From: Polyangiaceae bacterium
GTDB taxonomy: Bacteria; Myxococcota_A; Polyangia; Polyangiales; Polyangiaceae
DNA: 64,000 nucleotides
NCBI GenBank assembly: GCA_020633235.1
Contig: JACKEA010000002.1
Span: 1,178,001 to 1,242,000, forward strand
Direction of reading: 5' to 3'
Shown: in pieces, positions 9,351 through 20,351 of the stretch
Layout of the letters: each line of letters starts with the position of its first letter
Numbering within the stretch: position 1 is the stretch's first letter
Made by a program: the position numbers and the translations under genes
Notes under the pieces: model-generated
The model's input: the letters and a program-made list of their open reading frames with translations, nothing else
Database searches by the model: none
Told to the model about the DNA's origin: nothing

Positions 9351-9354
9351 GCCG

Positions 9355-11400
9355 TCACGGATCGTTGCCGGTGTTGGGCAGCATCGATTGCGTCCGCGAC
9401 AGCACGTCCACAATCGCCGAAGTCAGCGCCTCCGTCGTCACGGGCTTGATGAGCACGGTGCGATCCGTGGCGGCCAAGAAGCTCTTGGTGCGGGCCGTGA
9501 ATTCCCCGCCGGTGCAGAAGATGGTCCGGCGGCGAAGCTCCGGCGCGATCTCCGACAGGGCGTCGAACACGGCGACGCCGTCGACGTCCGGCATCATGAC
9601 GTCGCACACGATCACGTCGAAGTGACTATCGCGCCGCAACAGCGCGAGGGCAGCCGCGCCGCCATCCACGGCGACGACGTCGTGGCGACGCGACAGCACG
9701 CGTCCGAGCGAACGCAGGACCGCGGCGTCGTCGTCCACCAGCAGGATGCGCGCCCGAAACTGCGGGCGCTGCGCGGGCGCCGTGAGCGGACGCGACGAGA
9801 TCGCCACCGGCGCCGTGGGCAGCACGACGTCGAAGCGACTCCCCAGCCCCTCACGGCTCTTGACGGTGATCTTGCCGCCGTGGCGGCGCACGATGTCGGC
9901 GCTCACGGCGAGCCCGAGACCGGTGGCGGAGTGCGAGCTCTTGGTGGTGAAGAACGGCTCGAAGATGCGCTCGAGCTGCGCAGCGGGAATGCCGGCTCCA
10001 TTGTCGCGAATGACGAGGCGCACGGTGCCGTCTTCGACACGGGTTCGGAGGCGGATGCGGTTCTGCTCCTGGTGCGATTCGTCGAAGGCCTGAGCCGCGT
10101 TCAACAGCAGATTGGTCACCAGCTGGACCAGCTTGCCGTGATCGCCCCGGACCGCCGGAAGCTCTCCGAGCTCCAAGTCCAGGTGGGCTCGATAGCGGAT
10201 TTGGCCGTCCACTATGCTGACGGCAGCGCGCACCACGTCGTTCAGATCCAGGTCGACGGACCCGCTCCGTGCGCCCCGTGCGAAGTCCCTCAGGTGCTCC
10301 ACGGTGGACGCGATGCGACGAACGCCTTCGATGCTCTCCCCCAAGACGTCTTCCACCTCCTCGTCCGTGGGTGCGTCGCCCTCTCGGGTGCGCTCCAGGA
10401 GCAGTGAGAGGTTGCTCATGATCACGCTGAGGGGGTTGTTCACCTCGTGCGCGACTCCTTGCGCCAACTGTCCCACCGACGCCAATCGCTCGGACTGCAT
10501 CAACTGATCCCGAATGCGTTCCGAGTCCCGCCGCTCCGCCCGAACCGGAAGCCCCGAAAGCACTTCCGCCAGGCGAGGCGCCAGTGCGTCGAGGAGCGCA
10601 CGCTCCGCGGCGCTGGGCTGGCCGGCGGAGAGCACCTGCAGCACGCCGACCTCCTCGCCATCGGACACGAGCGCTACCTCGTGGGCCCGCGGCCACTCTC
10701 CGCTGGGCGGCGGCCCGGACTCCCCCGGGCGCACGGAGGCCGGAAGCTCGCTCCGAGCGCCGCTGTCGTCGAGCAGCGAGAGCCGCAGCTGGGAGAACAC
10801 CACGTGAGCCGCGAGGGCGTGGGTCAGCGATTCCAGAACGTCAGCGGCGCTCTCCGCGTTGGCCGCCAATACCGCGGCGATCACGGCGCCGCCCTGTTCG
10901 GCCACCGCCGTGGCGCTCTCCGCCTCCAGCGCCCGGATCGCGATGGACAAGCTGCGCGCCACCGTCGCCAGCACCAGCTCCGCCTTGTCTTGCGGCTCCC
11001 GCGCGCGGAATCCGCGCCCCGCGATCACGCCCCGCAGACGATTTCGCACGATCACCGGCGCCGCCAGCACGGAAGGCGGCGCGTCCTGGTTCAGCCGCTC
11101 GGTCGCCGTCGAGTCTTCGGACAGCTCCTCGGACCAGCGCACCAACGCCTGCGTCGCCCAGATCCCCAAGCCGTATTGATCCGCTCCGCTGACGGTGACC
11201 CACGGCTCCCCGTCCGTCGACTGCAGCGCCAGCGCGAACGTACGCGCGCCCAACGCGCGGCGCGCGGCGGACGCGAGGGGTCGCGACAGCTCCCGAACGC
11301 TGTGCGCTCGGGCGCAGATCGTCGCCACCTCCGACAAGGCAGCGACGCGCGCCTGCCGTTTGCCGGATTGGCCGGGGGGTTGGGAAGTCCGCACCGTCAC
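9355..11400 (-). CDS. Hybrid sensor histidine kinase/response regulator with GAF-like input
   Basis: The first ~270 residues are two GAF-like segments with no membrane span, so the input is cytoplasmic. Then come a dimerisation/phosphoacceptor helix with H-box GVAHEVNNPLS, a HATPase domain with N box, DNGAGIPA, EPFFTTK and GLGLAVS, and a C-terminal receiver with acidic pocket LLVDDD, phospho-site CDVMMPD and Lys in LIKPV. The start is placed at GTG 11400, preceded by an AGGA-like site; an ATG at 11469 would add 23 residues of poor quality. It is convergent with the FHA/sigma-54 gene. No partner regulator is adjacent, so phosphorelay to a distant Hpt or response regulator is likely. Confidence 0.9.
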   Translation of the reverse strand: MTVRTSQPPGQSGKRQARVAALSEVATICARAHSVRELSRPLASAARRALGARTFALALQSTDGEPWVTVSGADQYGLGIWATQALVRWSEELSEDSTATERLNQDAPPSVLAAPVIVRNRLRGVIAGRGFRAREPQDKAELVLATVARSLSIAIRALEAESATAVAEQGGAVIAAVLAANAESAADVLESLTHALAAHVVFSQLRLSLLDDSGARSELPASVRPGESGPPPSGEWPRAHEVALVSDGEEVGVLQVLSAGQPSAAERALLDALAPRLAEVLSGLPVRAERRDSERIRDQLMQSERLASVGQLAQGVAHEVNNPLSVIMSNLSLLLERTREGDAPTDEEVEDVLGESIEGVRRIASTVEHLRDFARGARSGSVDLDLNDVVRAAVSIVDGQIRYRAHLDLELGELPAVRGDHGKLVQLVTNLLLNAAQAFDESHQEQNRIRLRTRVEDGTVRLVIRDNGAGIPAAQLERIFEPFFTTKSSHSATGLGLAVSADIVRRHGGKITVKSREGLGSRFDVVLPTAPVAISSRPLTAPAQRPQFRARILLVDDDAAVLRSLGRVLSRRHDVVAVDGGAAALALLRRDSHFDVIVCDVMMPDVDGVAVFDALSEIAPELRRRTIFCTGGEFTARTKSFLAATDRTVLIKPVTTEALTSAIVDVLSRTQSMLPNTGNDP

Positions 11401-11531
11401 GCATCCTATAACGGCTCGCCACGCCCAAGACTGAGCGCCATCAACTCGATCGACGTCGCACACATACACACATCGGGCGACTAGCGGCGCACGTCTGGAG
11501 TCACCGGGGTCCGATGTGCGATGCTTCCGTC

Positions 11532-12011
11532 ATGAAGCGCTGGCAGGCAATGGTGGGTGGTCTGGCGGTCGTCGGCTTCGTCGCGTGTGGTGGTCCTCCC
11601 CCGAAGACTCCCGAGAAGGCGGCGAGCTCCGCGGTGGCGCGCTGGCAAAAGCGCCTGGGCACCGTGACGGAGTGCGGCCAGGCCGTGCGGCCGCGCGGCG
11701 ACGAGAGCTGCTCGCTGCAGCCCATCCACGAGTGCCTGCACGATGCCCTGGAGGCGTGCCGCCCCGCGCACGGCACGCACTTGTACTCCACCAGCGAGGG
11801 CGACCCGGTTCGCGTCGACTACTTCGTGGCTCCGGAAAAGGGCGCGTGCCTGTTCGTGGTGGTGGAGGACAAGAGCGCCGACCCCGTGGGCAACAAGGGC
11901 GTCGTGGAACAGGAGTGCCGCACCACGAGCTGGCGTCCCCAACCGGATGCTCCCGGCTGCCAAGCGCTCGCGCCGGTGGATTGCCGCGTGGTCGGGACGT
12001 CGCCCCGCTGA
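11532..12011 (+). CDS. Putative lipoprotein, hypothetical
   Basis: The signal peptide ends in lipobox VGFVAC, followed by a Pro-rich linker (GGPPPKTPEK). The mature ~135 residues contain about seven cysteines and a conserved-looking core (RVDYFVAPEKGACLFVV). The start is taken at ATG 11532, directly before MKRW; an ATG at 11514 would put six polar residues before the signal. It stands alone between two convergent regulatory genes. No family is recognised. It probably sits in the outer membrane or periplasm. Confidence 0.72.
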   Translation: MKRWQAMVGGLAVVGFVACGGPPPKTPEKAASSAVARWQKRLGTVTECGQAVRPRGDESCSLQPIHECLHDALEACRPAHGTHLYSTSEGDPVRVDYFVAPEKGACLFVVVEDKSADPVGNKGVVEQECRTTSWRPQPDAPGCQALAPVDCRVVGTSPR

Positions 12012-12040
12012 CGGGCATCGCGCCGGACCAACAAGAAAAC
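12010..12040 (-). repeat. Dispersed intergenic element, copy 3
   Basis: On the minus strand GTTTTCTTGTTGG, two variable bases, then CGGCGCGATGCCCGTC. It starts 2 bp after the stop of the FHA/sigma-54 gene at 12042, in the same direction. It differs from copy 1 mainly in the T-run and one base of the tail. Confidence 0.6.
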
Positions 12041-12041
12041 G

Positions 12042-13361
<1,320 letters not shown>

Positions 13362-13374
13362 GCCCGAGTATCAC

Positions 13375-15353
13375 TCAAAACCGGCGCAGCGGGCCGTCCA
13401 CGATGGTCGGGTGGGCATCCGCGGAGTGGCGCCCCTCCACCACGCCGCCATCCGCGGTGATGCCGACCACGCGGCCCACTTCCGCAAACAGCGCCACGAA
13501 GGGCGACGCCCAGCCGGCCTCGTCGAACGCCGCCACCGGCGCGCCCCGCTCCACCGCCAGCCAGATCTTCCCGGCGCTGCCCAGCCAGCGGGTGCCATGC
13601 ACGTCCACGGCGACGGAAGAGAGGTGCGGTTCCTGCGCCAGGTAGCTCACGCTCGGGCGCTCCTCCACCGTGAGCACTGCCCCGCCGCCGCCCACGGCCA
13701 GGGCGATCTTTCGCGCCGGCTCTCCAGCAGCCGCCACCAGCACCGTGTCCGCCGGTGCCTCGAGCGGCTCGAGCTCGAAGCGCAGCGGGCGAAACACCCG
13801 CGCCACGGAGCCTCCCGACTTGCGACGCCCGACCACCAGCCAAGCGTCGTCGGCGATGCGCGCCACCGCGGTGACGTTGGCGACCTCTTCGAGCGGCAAT
13901 GGCTTCATCCATCGGCGCGCCGACAGCCCCAACACCACGGCCCCACCGTCGAAGTCCACGCCGGCGGCGACGCCCACGTCGGAGAGATCACCATCGAAGG
14001 CGGTGATGGAGCGCACCCCTTCGGGGGCGGCAAGGGCCGGGCGCGAGCCCCCGGCGCGGAACTCGTAGGCCCGCGCCGCCGAGTCGAACACCAACCAACG
14101 CCCGGGTCCGAATCGCCGCACCAGCACGGGGTCTTCGATGCCGAGGGGCGACGCCGACCACGCCGACCCGGTCCAGAAGCGCGGCCCTGCGGTAGTGAGC
14201 GCCAGCGAGCGACCGTCTCCGTCGAAGTCGATCGAGGCCACGACCCAGTCGTTCGAGGGCAACGAGCGCACCGTCCAGCCGTAGCTCTCGCGACCGTGGC
14301 TCGCCTGCCGCGGCGACGACACCACGCTGGTCACCAGACGGTCGCTCGGCTTGCCACTGCCGGGGTGCTCCGAGAGCCAAGGCAGCACCAGGGCGCCGAA
14401 CGCGCGCGCACTCTCCGTGCGCTGGCGCGGATCGGCCCGCGTCGCTCGCTCGAGGGCTTCATCGATGGCGCGGCAAGCGACCTGGTTGGCAGCGAGCTCC
14501 GGCGCCAAGTGGGGCTCGCCGACGAGCGTCGGCCGCTCGCTGCCCGTGGCCGCCATCACGCCCTCCACGGCGGAAGCGACGCGAAAGTACTTCTTGCCGG
14601 TGAGCATGAAGTAGGTGACGGCCGCCAGGCTGAAGACGTCCGTCCAGGGTCCAATCTCGTCCCGCAGGTGCACCTGCTCGGGCGCCACGTAGCCGGCGGT
14701 GCCCAACGTCACGTCTCCGAAGGTGGAGGCCACCCCCGCCGGTCGTGCGATGCCGAAGTCGGAGATCTTGAAGATCTCCGAGCGACCGAAGCCGCAGGAC
14801 AGCACGTTGGAGGGCTTCAAGTCGCGGTGGATGACGCTCACCGCGTGGATCTCCGAGAGCCCGGCCACCAGGTGGCTGAGCGCCACGGCCGCGCGCTCGG
14901 CGTCGAAGGCGTAGCCGGTGTGCTCCACGGAGTAGCGCACGCGCCGCGCCAGCGTTTCTCCCTCGACACCGCCGTGGACGTACTCCAGGGCGATCCACGG
15001 CACTTCCACGTCTTGCCCCTGCTCGCGCACCGTCACGCTTCCGGTGTCCATCGAACGCACCACGAACGGCGTCGGGGGCACCTGCTCGTTCAGACGACCG
15101 AGAGCCACGGACTCCTTCTTGAAAGCGCGGGCAGCGAGACGGCGCGCCTCTGCCATCAGGCTCGGGCGGATCACCTTGAGCACCACTGGCGCGTCGCCCT
15201 CGGGGCTCCGCCGTCGCGCGAGGCACGCGATGGCAAAGCCTCCGCGACCGATGACCCGCTCCAGCAGGTAGTGCGTGTTCGGCTGTACCTCGGACGCGAT
15301 GGGGCGGCCCGCAAGCTCGCCGAGCTCGCTCTGGCGAAGGGTCTCGTCCTCGC

Positions 15354-15357
<4 letters not shown>
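13375..15357 (-). CDS. Ser/Thr protein kinase fused to a C-terminal propeller-like domain
   Basis: The kinase domain covers about residues 30-300, with IGRGGFAIA as Gly loop, VLKVIRP with the ATP-binding Lys, HRDLKPSNVL and DFGIARP; all catalytic residues are present. The C-terminal ~330 residues are repeated beta-strand units (for example DFDGDGRSLAL, FWTGSAW, ARRWMKP, DVHGTRWLGSAG) and are clearly paralogous to the end of the 864-2825 protein. There is no membrane segment. It starts with GTG at 15357, overlapping the upstream kinase stop by 4 bp (GTGA). It is the middle gene of a kinase/kinase/FHA-activator operon. Confidence 0.88.
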
Positions 15358-16697
<1,340 letters not shown>

Positions 16698-16859
16698 CCT
16701 CGCGCCGCGCCAGCTTACAGCGTTTTCATTGACTCGTGACACGCTGGCGCTTGGCGACTCAGCTGGATGGCAAACAAGCCGGCCCCACACCCCGCGCGGG
16801 GTCCCCAACCCTGCGCCGTCACTCTTCCATGCTGTCGAGAAATGCCGTGGTTTCGGGCG

Positions 16860-17216
16860 TCAGGTCTTCTTCTTCTCGAAAGCCGCTCTGAGACGCGGGA
16901 CCAGCAGGGCGTCGGCCCCCTCGGCGCTCATGCCCGCGGCAGGGATCTGCACCAGGCTCGCCCCTACGGCGCGGGCCAGGGCGTCGAATTCCGCTGGATC
17001 GAAGCCGTACACCACGTCCGGAACGATCAAGGCAAAGGGCCGGCAGCTGGCCACGGTGGTGGCCGCGTCCTCGACCCCGCAGGCCTCGAGGCGGGCGGCT
17101 GCGGCCCGCGCTACCACGGTACGGCATGCATCGCGCAGCTCGGCATTGCCCCCGATCAACACCGCACACGGAATCACGCGGTGGCGCTTGGTGGGCATCA
17201 GCGGGGGTTTTCTCAT
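16860..17216 (-). CDS. Hypothetical small protein, receiver-like fold possible
   Basis: This 118-residue protein has an alternating strand/helix pattern (CAVLIGGNAELRD, FALIVPDVVYG, GASLVQIPA) that recalls a degenerate receiver or Rossmann-like domain, but the acidic pocket is not conserved. The translation start could be ATG 17216 or ATG 17198. The frame ends at TGA 16860 within a (GAA)n-like tract. A +1 shift there would extend it by the acidic peptide DLTPETTAFLDSMEE, ending near 16819, so the true C-terminus may be longer. There is no recognised family. Confidence 0.6.
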   Translation of the reverse strand: MRKPPLMPTKRHRVIPCAVLIGGNAELRDACRTVVARAAAARLEACGVEDAATTVASCRPFALIVPDVVYGFDPAEFDALARAVGASLVQIPAAGMSAEGADALLVPRLRAAFEKKKT

Positions 17217-17346
17217 CGAAACCAGAACCTAGTGCGGCCGCCGCAAATGCGAAATCCGAATCCACTGCGGCGTTTCGCACCACGGCCAACGGGCCGAGAT
17301 CCCCGCTTCGACAATCGTAGCGGCAGTAACTACGATCCTGTGCGTG

Positions 17347-17790
17347 ATGCCGCGCCGCCGTTGGTTGTTCGCCGCCCTCGCCCTCTCCCTCGTGCTCGTC
17401 ACCGGATGCAAGGATCGCGGTGGCCAGGTCGAAGACGCCGGTCAGGTCGCGCGCCAGGCCGCCAATCGACGCCTCACCGGCGACTGGTTGCTGCAGAGCT
17501 TCCAGCCGTCCGTCGCCCTCGAGCCCATGCTCGCGTCGCTGTTGCAGGTGCAGTTCGGCCGCATGACGGTCACCTTCGACGGCCAGTGGATGCACGCCAC
17601 CGGAGCGGGCGTGGATACCACGCGCCGCTATCAGGTGATGGAAGCCGACCGAGATCGCCTCGGCATCCGCACCTGGGACGACACCGGCGTCACCTACGAC
17701 GCCTACGGCGAGTTCCGGGGCAACGAGCTGTGGTTCGAGGGACGGACCACGCCGTGGCAGGGGCGTGGCGTGCTGCTCCGCGTGCGCTGA
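17347..17790 (+). CDS. Putative lipoprotein, hypothetical
   Basis: The signal peptide has lipobox VTGC (RRRWLFAALALSLVLVTGC), followed by a mature domain of about 120 residues rich in beta strands. It contains LTGDWLLQSF, MTVTFDGQWMHATG and AYGEFRGNELWFEGRTTP, a pattern like small lipocalin-type lipoproteins that test for a calycin fold. A GTG directly before the ATG could also serve as start. The gene is monocistronic and convergent with the PilZ gene. Function unknown; envelope location is inferred from the lipobox. Confidence 0.75.
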   Translation: MPRRRWLFAALALSLVLVTGCKDRGGQVEDAGQVARQAANRRLTGDWLLQSFQPSVALEPMLASLLQVQFGRMTVTFDGQWMHATGAGVDTTRRYQVMEADRDRLGIRTWDDTGVTYDAYGEFRGNELWFEGRTTPWQGRGVLLRVR

Positions 17791-17797
17791 CCGCGCT

Positions 17798-17824
17798 GTT
17801 TCCGCGGCGAGCCAACAAAAGAAA
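17798..17824 (-). repeat. Dispersed intergenic element, copy 4 (GGAAAC subtype)
   Basis: On the minus strand TTTCTTTTGTTGG, two variable bases, then CGCCGCGGAAAC. It starts 5 bp after the PilZ gene stop in the same direction. A short stem (AGCGC/GCGCT) formed by the last codons precedes the T-run, so this copy could also act as a weak terminator. Confidence 0.5.
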
Positions 17825-17828
17825 TCCG

Positions 17829-18173
17829 CTAGCGCTTGCGCTCGGCGAAGCCCTTGGCTTCGAGAGCAGCGAGGACACGCTCCACTTCCGGCACCTTGTG
17901 ATCGAACTCCACCGCCATCCGGTGGGGCCACATGCCTTGCGGATCCTCGAGGTTCGGCTCCACGCGCACCACATGCCCGTGCACCCGGCGCTCTTCTCCC
18001 CCCTCCGGCGGCACCGTGAGCACGATGGTCACCTCCGCCCCGATCTCCAGACGGCTGGCGGTGACCAACATCATGCCGCGATCGCTCGCGTCATGACTCA
18101 CTGCCACCCCTTCCTGCAGCTCGTCCACGCGAACCGGAAGCCAAACCGTGAATCGAGGAGATCGCCGCTCCAC
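17829..18173 (-). CDS. PilZ domain protein
   Basis: This ~114-residue single-domain protein has the PilZ cyclic-di-GMP motifs: the Arg-rich start ERRSPRF (RxxxR) and SHDASDRG (D/NxSxxG), followed by the beta-barrel strands GAEVTIVLTVPP and RVHGHVVRVEP. PilZ domains bind cyclic di-GMP and change conformation to control motility, exopolysaccharide or transcription. I place the start at GTG 18173, where the PilZ motif begins; a TTG at 18200 would add nine residues. No effector domain is fused, so it should act by docking to another protein. No diguanylate cyclase is encoded in the window. Confidence 0.88.
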   Translation of the reverse strand: MERRSPRFTVWLPVRVDELQEGVAVSHDASDRGMMLVTASRLEIGAEVTIVLTVPPEGGEERRVHGHVVRVEPNLEDPQGMWPHRMAVEFDHKVPEVERVLAALEAKGFAERKR

Positions 18174-18206
18174 ACCCGAAGCATACCGCGCCGAGAGCAA
18201 CCTGGC

Positions 18207-18230
18207 TTTTTTGTTGGTACGCCGCGGAAC
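18207..18230 (+). repeat. Dispersed intergenic element, copy 5 (GGAAC subtype)
   Basis: TTTTTTGTTGG, two variable bases, then CGCCGCGGAAC. Unlike most copies it lies in a divergent promoter region, between the PilZ gene start and the DedA-like gene start, not after a stop codon. Confidence 0.5.
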
Positions 18231-18247
18231 CTCACTAAGCTCCGAGG

Positions 18248-18892
18248 ATGGACGAGCAGCGCCTGCCCTCGCCGGCAGAAAGCAAGCGGCGCCGGCGCCG
18301 TTTGGGCCTGGCGCTCGGCCCCATCGCGCTCACGTCCATCATGACGGTCACGGGGACGGCCCTGTCCCCCACCCTGCTGGTCAAGGCGCCCCTCGCGCTC
18401 GTCGCGCTGAACCCCGTGATGCGCCACCTGGTGTTGGTGTCCCCCAGCGTGCCCACAGAGTGGTTCTACGGCATCGCGCTGATCCGGCTGTTTCTGCCGG
18501 ATCCGTTCTACTATCTCATCGGCCGCTGGTACGGGTCCGATGCGGTGGCGTGGATCGAACGGCGCGCCGGGGGCGCCGGCAAGATGGTGCGTCTGCTGGA
18601 AAAGGCGTTCGCCCGAGCGGGTTACGTCGTGCTGTTCGTGGCGCCCATGGGTTTGATCTGCGTGCTGGCCGGAGCGGCGAAGATCCGCCCCGCATGGTTC
18701 GTGATCATCGACGTGGCCGGCACCCTGACGGCGATCACCTTGGTGCGTCTGTTCGGCGAAGCCTTCGCCACGCCCCTGTCCCAGGTGCGAGACTTCGTGG
18801 CCGCCAACGTGCTGGTGCTCACGGTGCTGAGCGTGACGTTGGCGCTGGGCACCACGCTGCTCCGACGCTGGCGAAACCGCCGCGGGGCGTGA
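18248..18892 (+). CDS. DedA/VTT-family membrane protein
   Basis: Four to five hydrophobic segments spread over 214 residues, with the DedA-type pattern: a re-entrant hydrophobic stretch (IALIRLFLPDPFYYLIGRWY), a central VVLFVAPMGLICVLAGAAKI and a C-terminal helix. DedA/VTT proteins are proposed lipid scramblases or proton-coupled transporters in the inner membrane. The canonical DedA sequence motifs are only partly visible, so this is a divergent member. Its stop abuts the stop of the convergent nucleotidase with no gap; the two stops form TGATCA. Confidence 0.7.
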   Translation: MDEQRLPSPAESKRRRRRLGLALGPIALTSIMTVTGTALSPTLLVKAPLALVALNPVMRHLVLVSPSVPTEWFYGIALIRLFLPDPFYYLIGRWYGSDAVAWIERRAGGAGKMVRLLEKAFARAGYVVLFVAPMGLICVLAGAAKIRPAWFVIIDVAGTLTAITLVRLFGEAFATPLSQVRDFVAANVLVLTVLSVTLALGTTLLRRWRNRRGA

Positions 18893-20320
18893 TCACGTGC
18901 TCGCGTCGAGCCCCGCGTCGTGGGGCAAGCTCACCCGCGGGGCACGCAGATACACGAACGGCGTGAGCTCCAGCAGATTGCTGACGCGCGACGTGTACAC
19001 GTCCGCGTAACGCTCCACCTGCCGCGCGAAGTAGCTCTTGTCGATGCCGGCACGCATCAACAGGCCCCAGCGCTCGTTCTGGAGAGACCCCGCCTCTTGC
19101 GCCAGCGGCGCGATGCGCTCGTCCAGCTCGTTCAGCTCGCCGCGCACGCGGTGCATCGCCGCACGCAGCTCTTCCGGCGACGGCGTGCCGTGGCCGTAGC
19201 CCGCCTCGTGGCGCATGAGCTCCACCCGGAGCTTGGAGTACTCGTGCTCGAGCCGCTCTTTGCTGCTCATCAGCTCCGAAAGCGCCGCCTGTTTGTCGGC
19301 GAAGCCCTCGAGGGCGGCCAGCTCCGCTTCCAGATCCCTAAGCACCAGCGCGGTACGCCAGCGGAGCATGTCCTTGGTGACGTGCACGTCCGCGTAGAGG
19401 TGGTCGCCGACGTACAAGATGTCCTCCGCGGACAAGCCGAGCTCGCGCTCCACGATGCGGACGTTGCCTCCCAGGTAGGCGCCGCCGCTCTTGGTAGCGC
19501 CGTTCACCGGACTCAGCAGCCCTTCGTCGTTCACGATCTCGAACAGCGGGCTCGAGCCCTTGAAGAAGTCCGGCTTGCGCGCGGACACCACCACCAGCTC
19601 GAACAGATCGCGCCAGGAAGTCCCGCGCGGCAAGTACGGCTCGATGGCGTAGCTCATCATGGCCCGGGTGAAGGACCACTCCGAGTTCGTGATCAAGAGC
19701 AGCTTCTTGCCCGAGGTCTTGAGATCCAGGAGCGCCAGCGGCAGGTCCGGGTCCAGCTCCACGAACGGCTTTGGATCCCGGGCGATCTCCGCCTTGAGGG
19801 CTCCCTCCATGTGGGTCGCGTCCACTGCACTGCGAACGATCTTGTAGAGCTCCCGCGGCCCCAGGGCGCTCCCCAGCTCGCCCGCATCCAGCAAGTCCAC
19901 GCACTGGGCGAAGAGCGTGGCTTCCGAGAGCGAGAACAGGGTGTTCAAGAACACCCACCGCGACTCGTGCAGATCCACCGGCACTCGGGAGTAGAGCTCG
20001 CGTTGCTGATCGAACGGAAGACGCTGGGTTCCGTGAAACGCGTTCGTCACGTAGCCGAAACGGCTGGCCTTCACGATGTTGCCGAGCTCGAGATCCAGGC
20101 ACAGGCCGAGGATGGCGAACTCGGGATCGAACTCGAGCTTCTGCACCGGCCAGCCCCGCTCCAGCAAATGCCCGCGGGCGTGCTCGTAGGCACGCCGCTC
20201 CCACTCTTCCACGCGGTAGTGAACCAGGGTGTAGTCCATGTCGAAGCCGACGGCGCGGATCGACCGGAGGTTCAACGTGCGGTTGCAGTAGATGCGACGA
20301 GCGCGGGCCGGAAGCTCCAT
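18893..20320 (-). CDS. HAD-superfamily 5'-nucleotidase (cN-II/NT5DC type)
   Basis: HAD motif I is GFDMDYTLVHY with nucleophile Asp27 and Asp29, motif II is LLLITNSEW and motif IV is ILYVGDHLYADV. The length of 475 residues and the long helical C-terminal extension after residue 330 match the HAD-IG cytosolic purine 5'-nucleotidase family, which removes phosphate from IMP/GMP-type nucleotides. No signal peptide is present, so it acts in the cytoplasm. The tail contains a coiled-coil stretch (LMSSKERLEHEYSKLR). Substrate is inferred from the family only. Confidence 0.9.
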   Translation of the reverse strand: MELPARARRIYCNRTLNLRSIRAVGFDMDYTLVHYRVEEWERRAYEHARGHLLERGWPVQKLEFDPEFAILGLCLDLELGNIVKASRFGYVTNAFHGTQRLPFDQQRELYSRVPVDLHESRWVFLNTLFSLSEATLFAQCVDLLDAGELGSALGPRELYKIVRSAVDATHMEGALKAEIARDPKPFVELDPDLPLALLDLKTSGKKLLLITNSEWSFTRAMMSYAIEPYLPRGTSWRDLFELVVVSARKPDFFKGSSPLFEIVNDEGLLSPVNGATKSGGAYLGGNVRIVERELGLSAEDILYVGDHLYADVHVTKDMLRWRTALVLRDLEAELAALEGFADKQAALSELMSSKERLEHEYSKLRVELMRHEAGYGHGTPSPEELRAAMHRVRGELNELDERIAPLAQEAGSLQNERWGLLMRAGIDKSYFARQVERYADVYTSRVSNLLELTPFVYLRAPRVSLPHDAGLDAST

Positions 20321-20351
20321 GCCGCGTCCATACGCCGACGCGCGTGGGGCG

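Noticed and set aside
9309..9354. Bidirectional rho-independent terminator between the FHA activator and the hybrid kinase
   Set aside because: The ACGGCG/CGCCGT stem is not followed by a U-tract in either direction; the T-run precedes it. Treated as a copy of the dispersed element instead.
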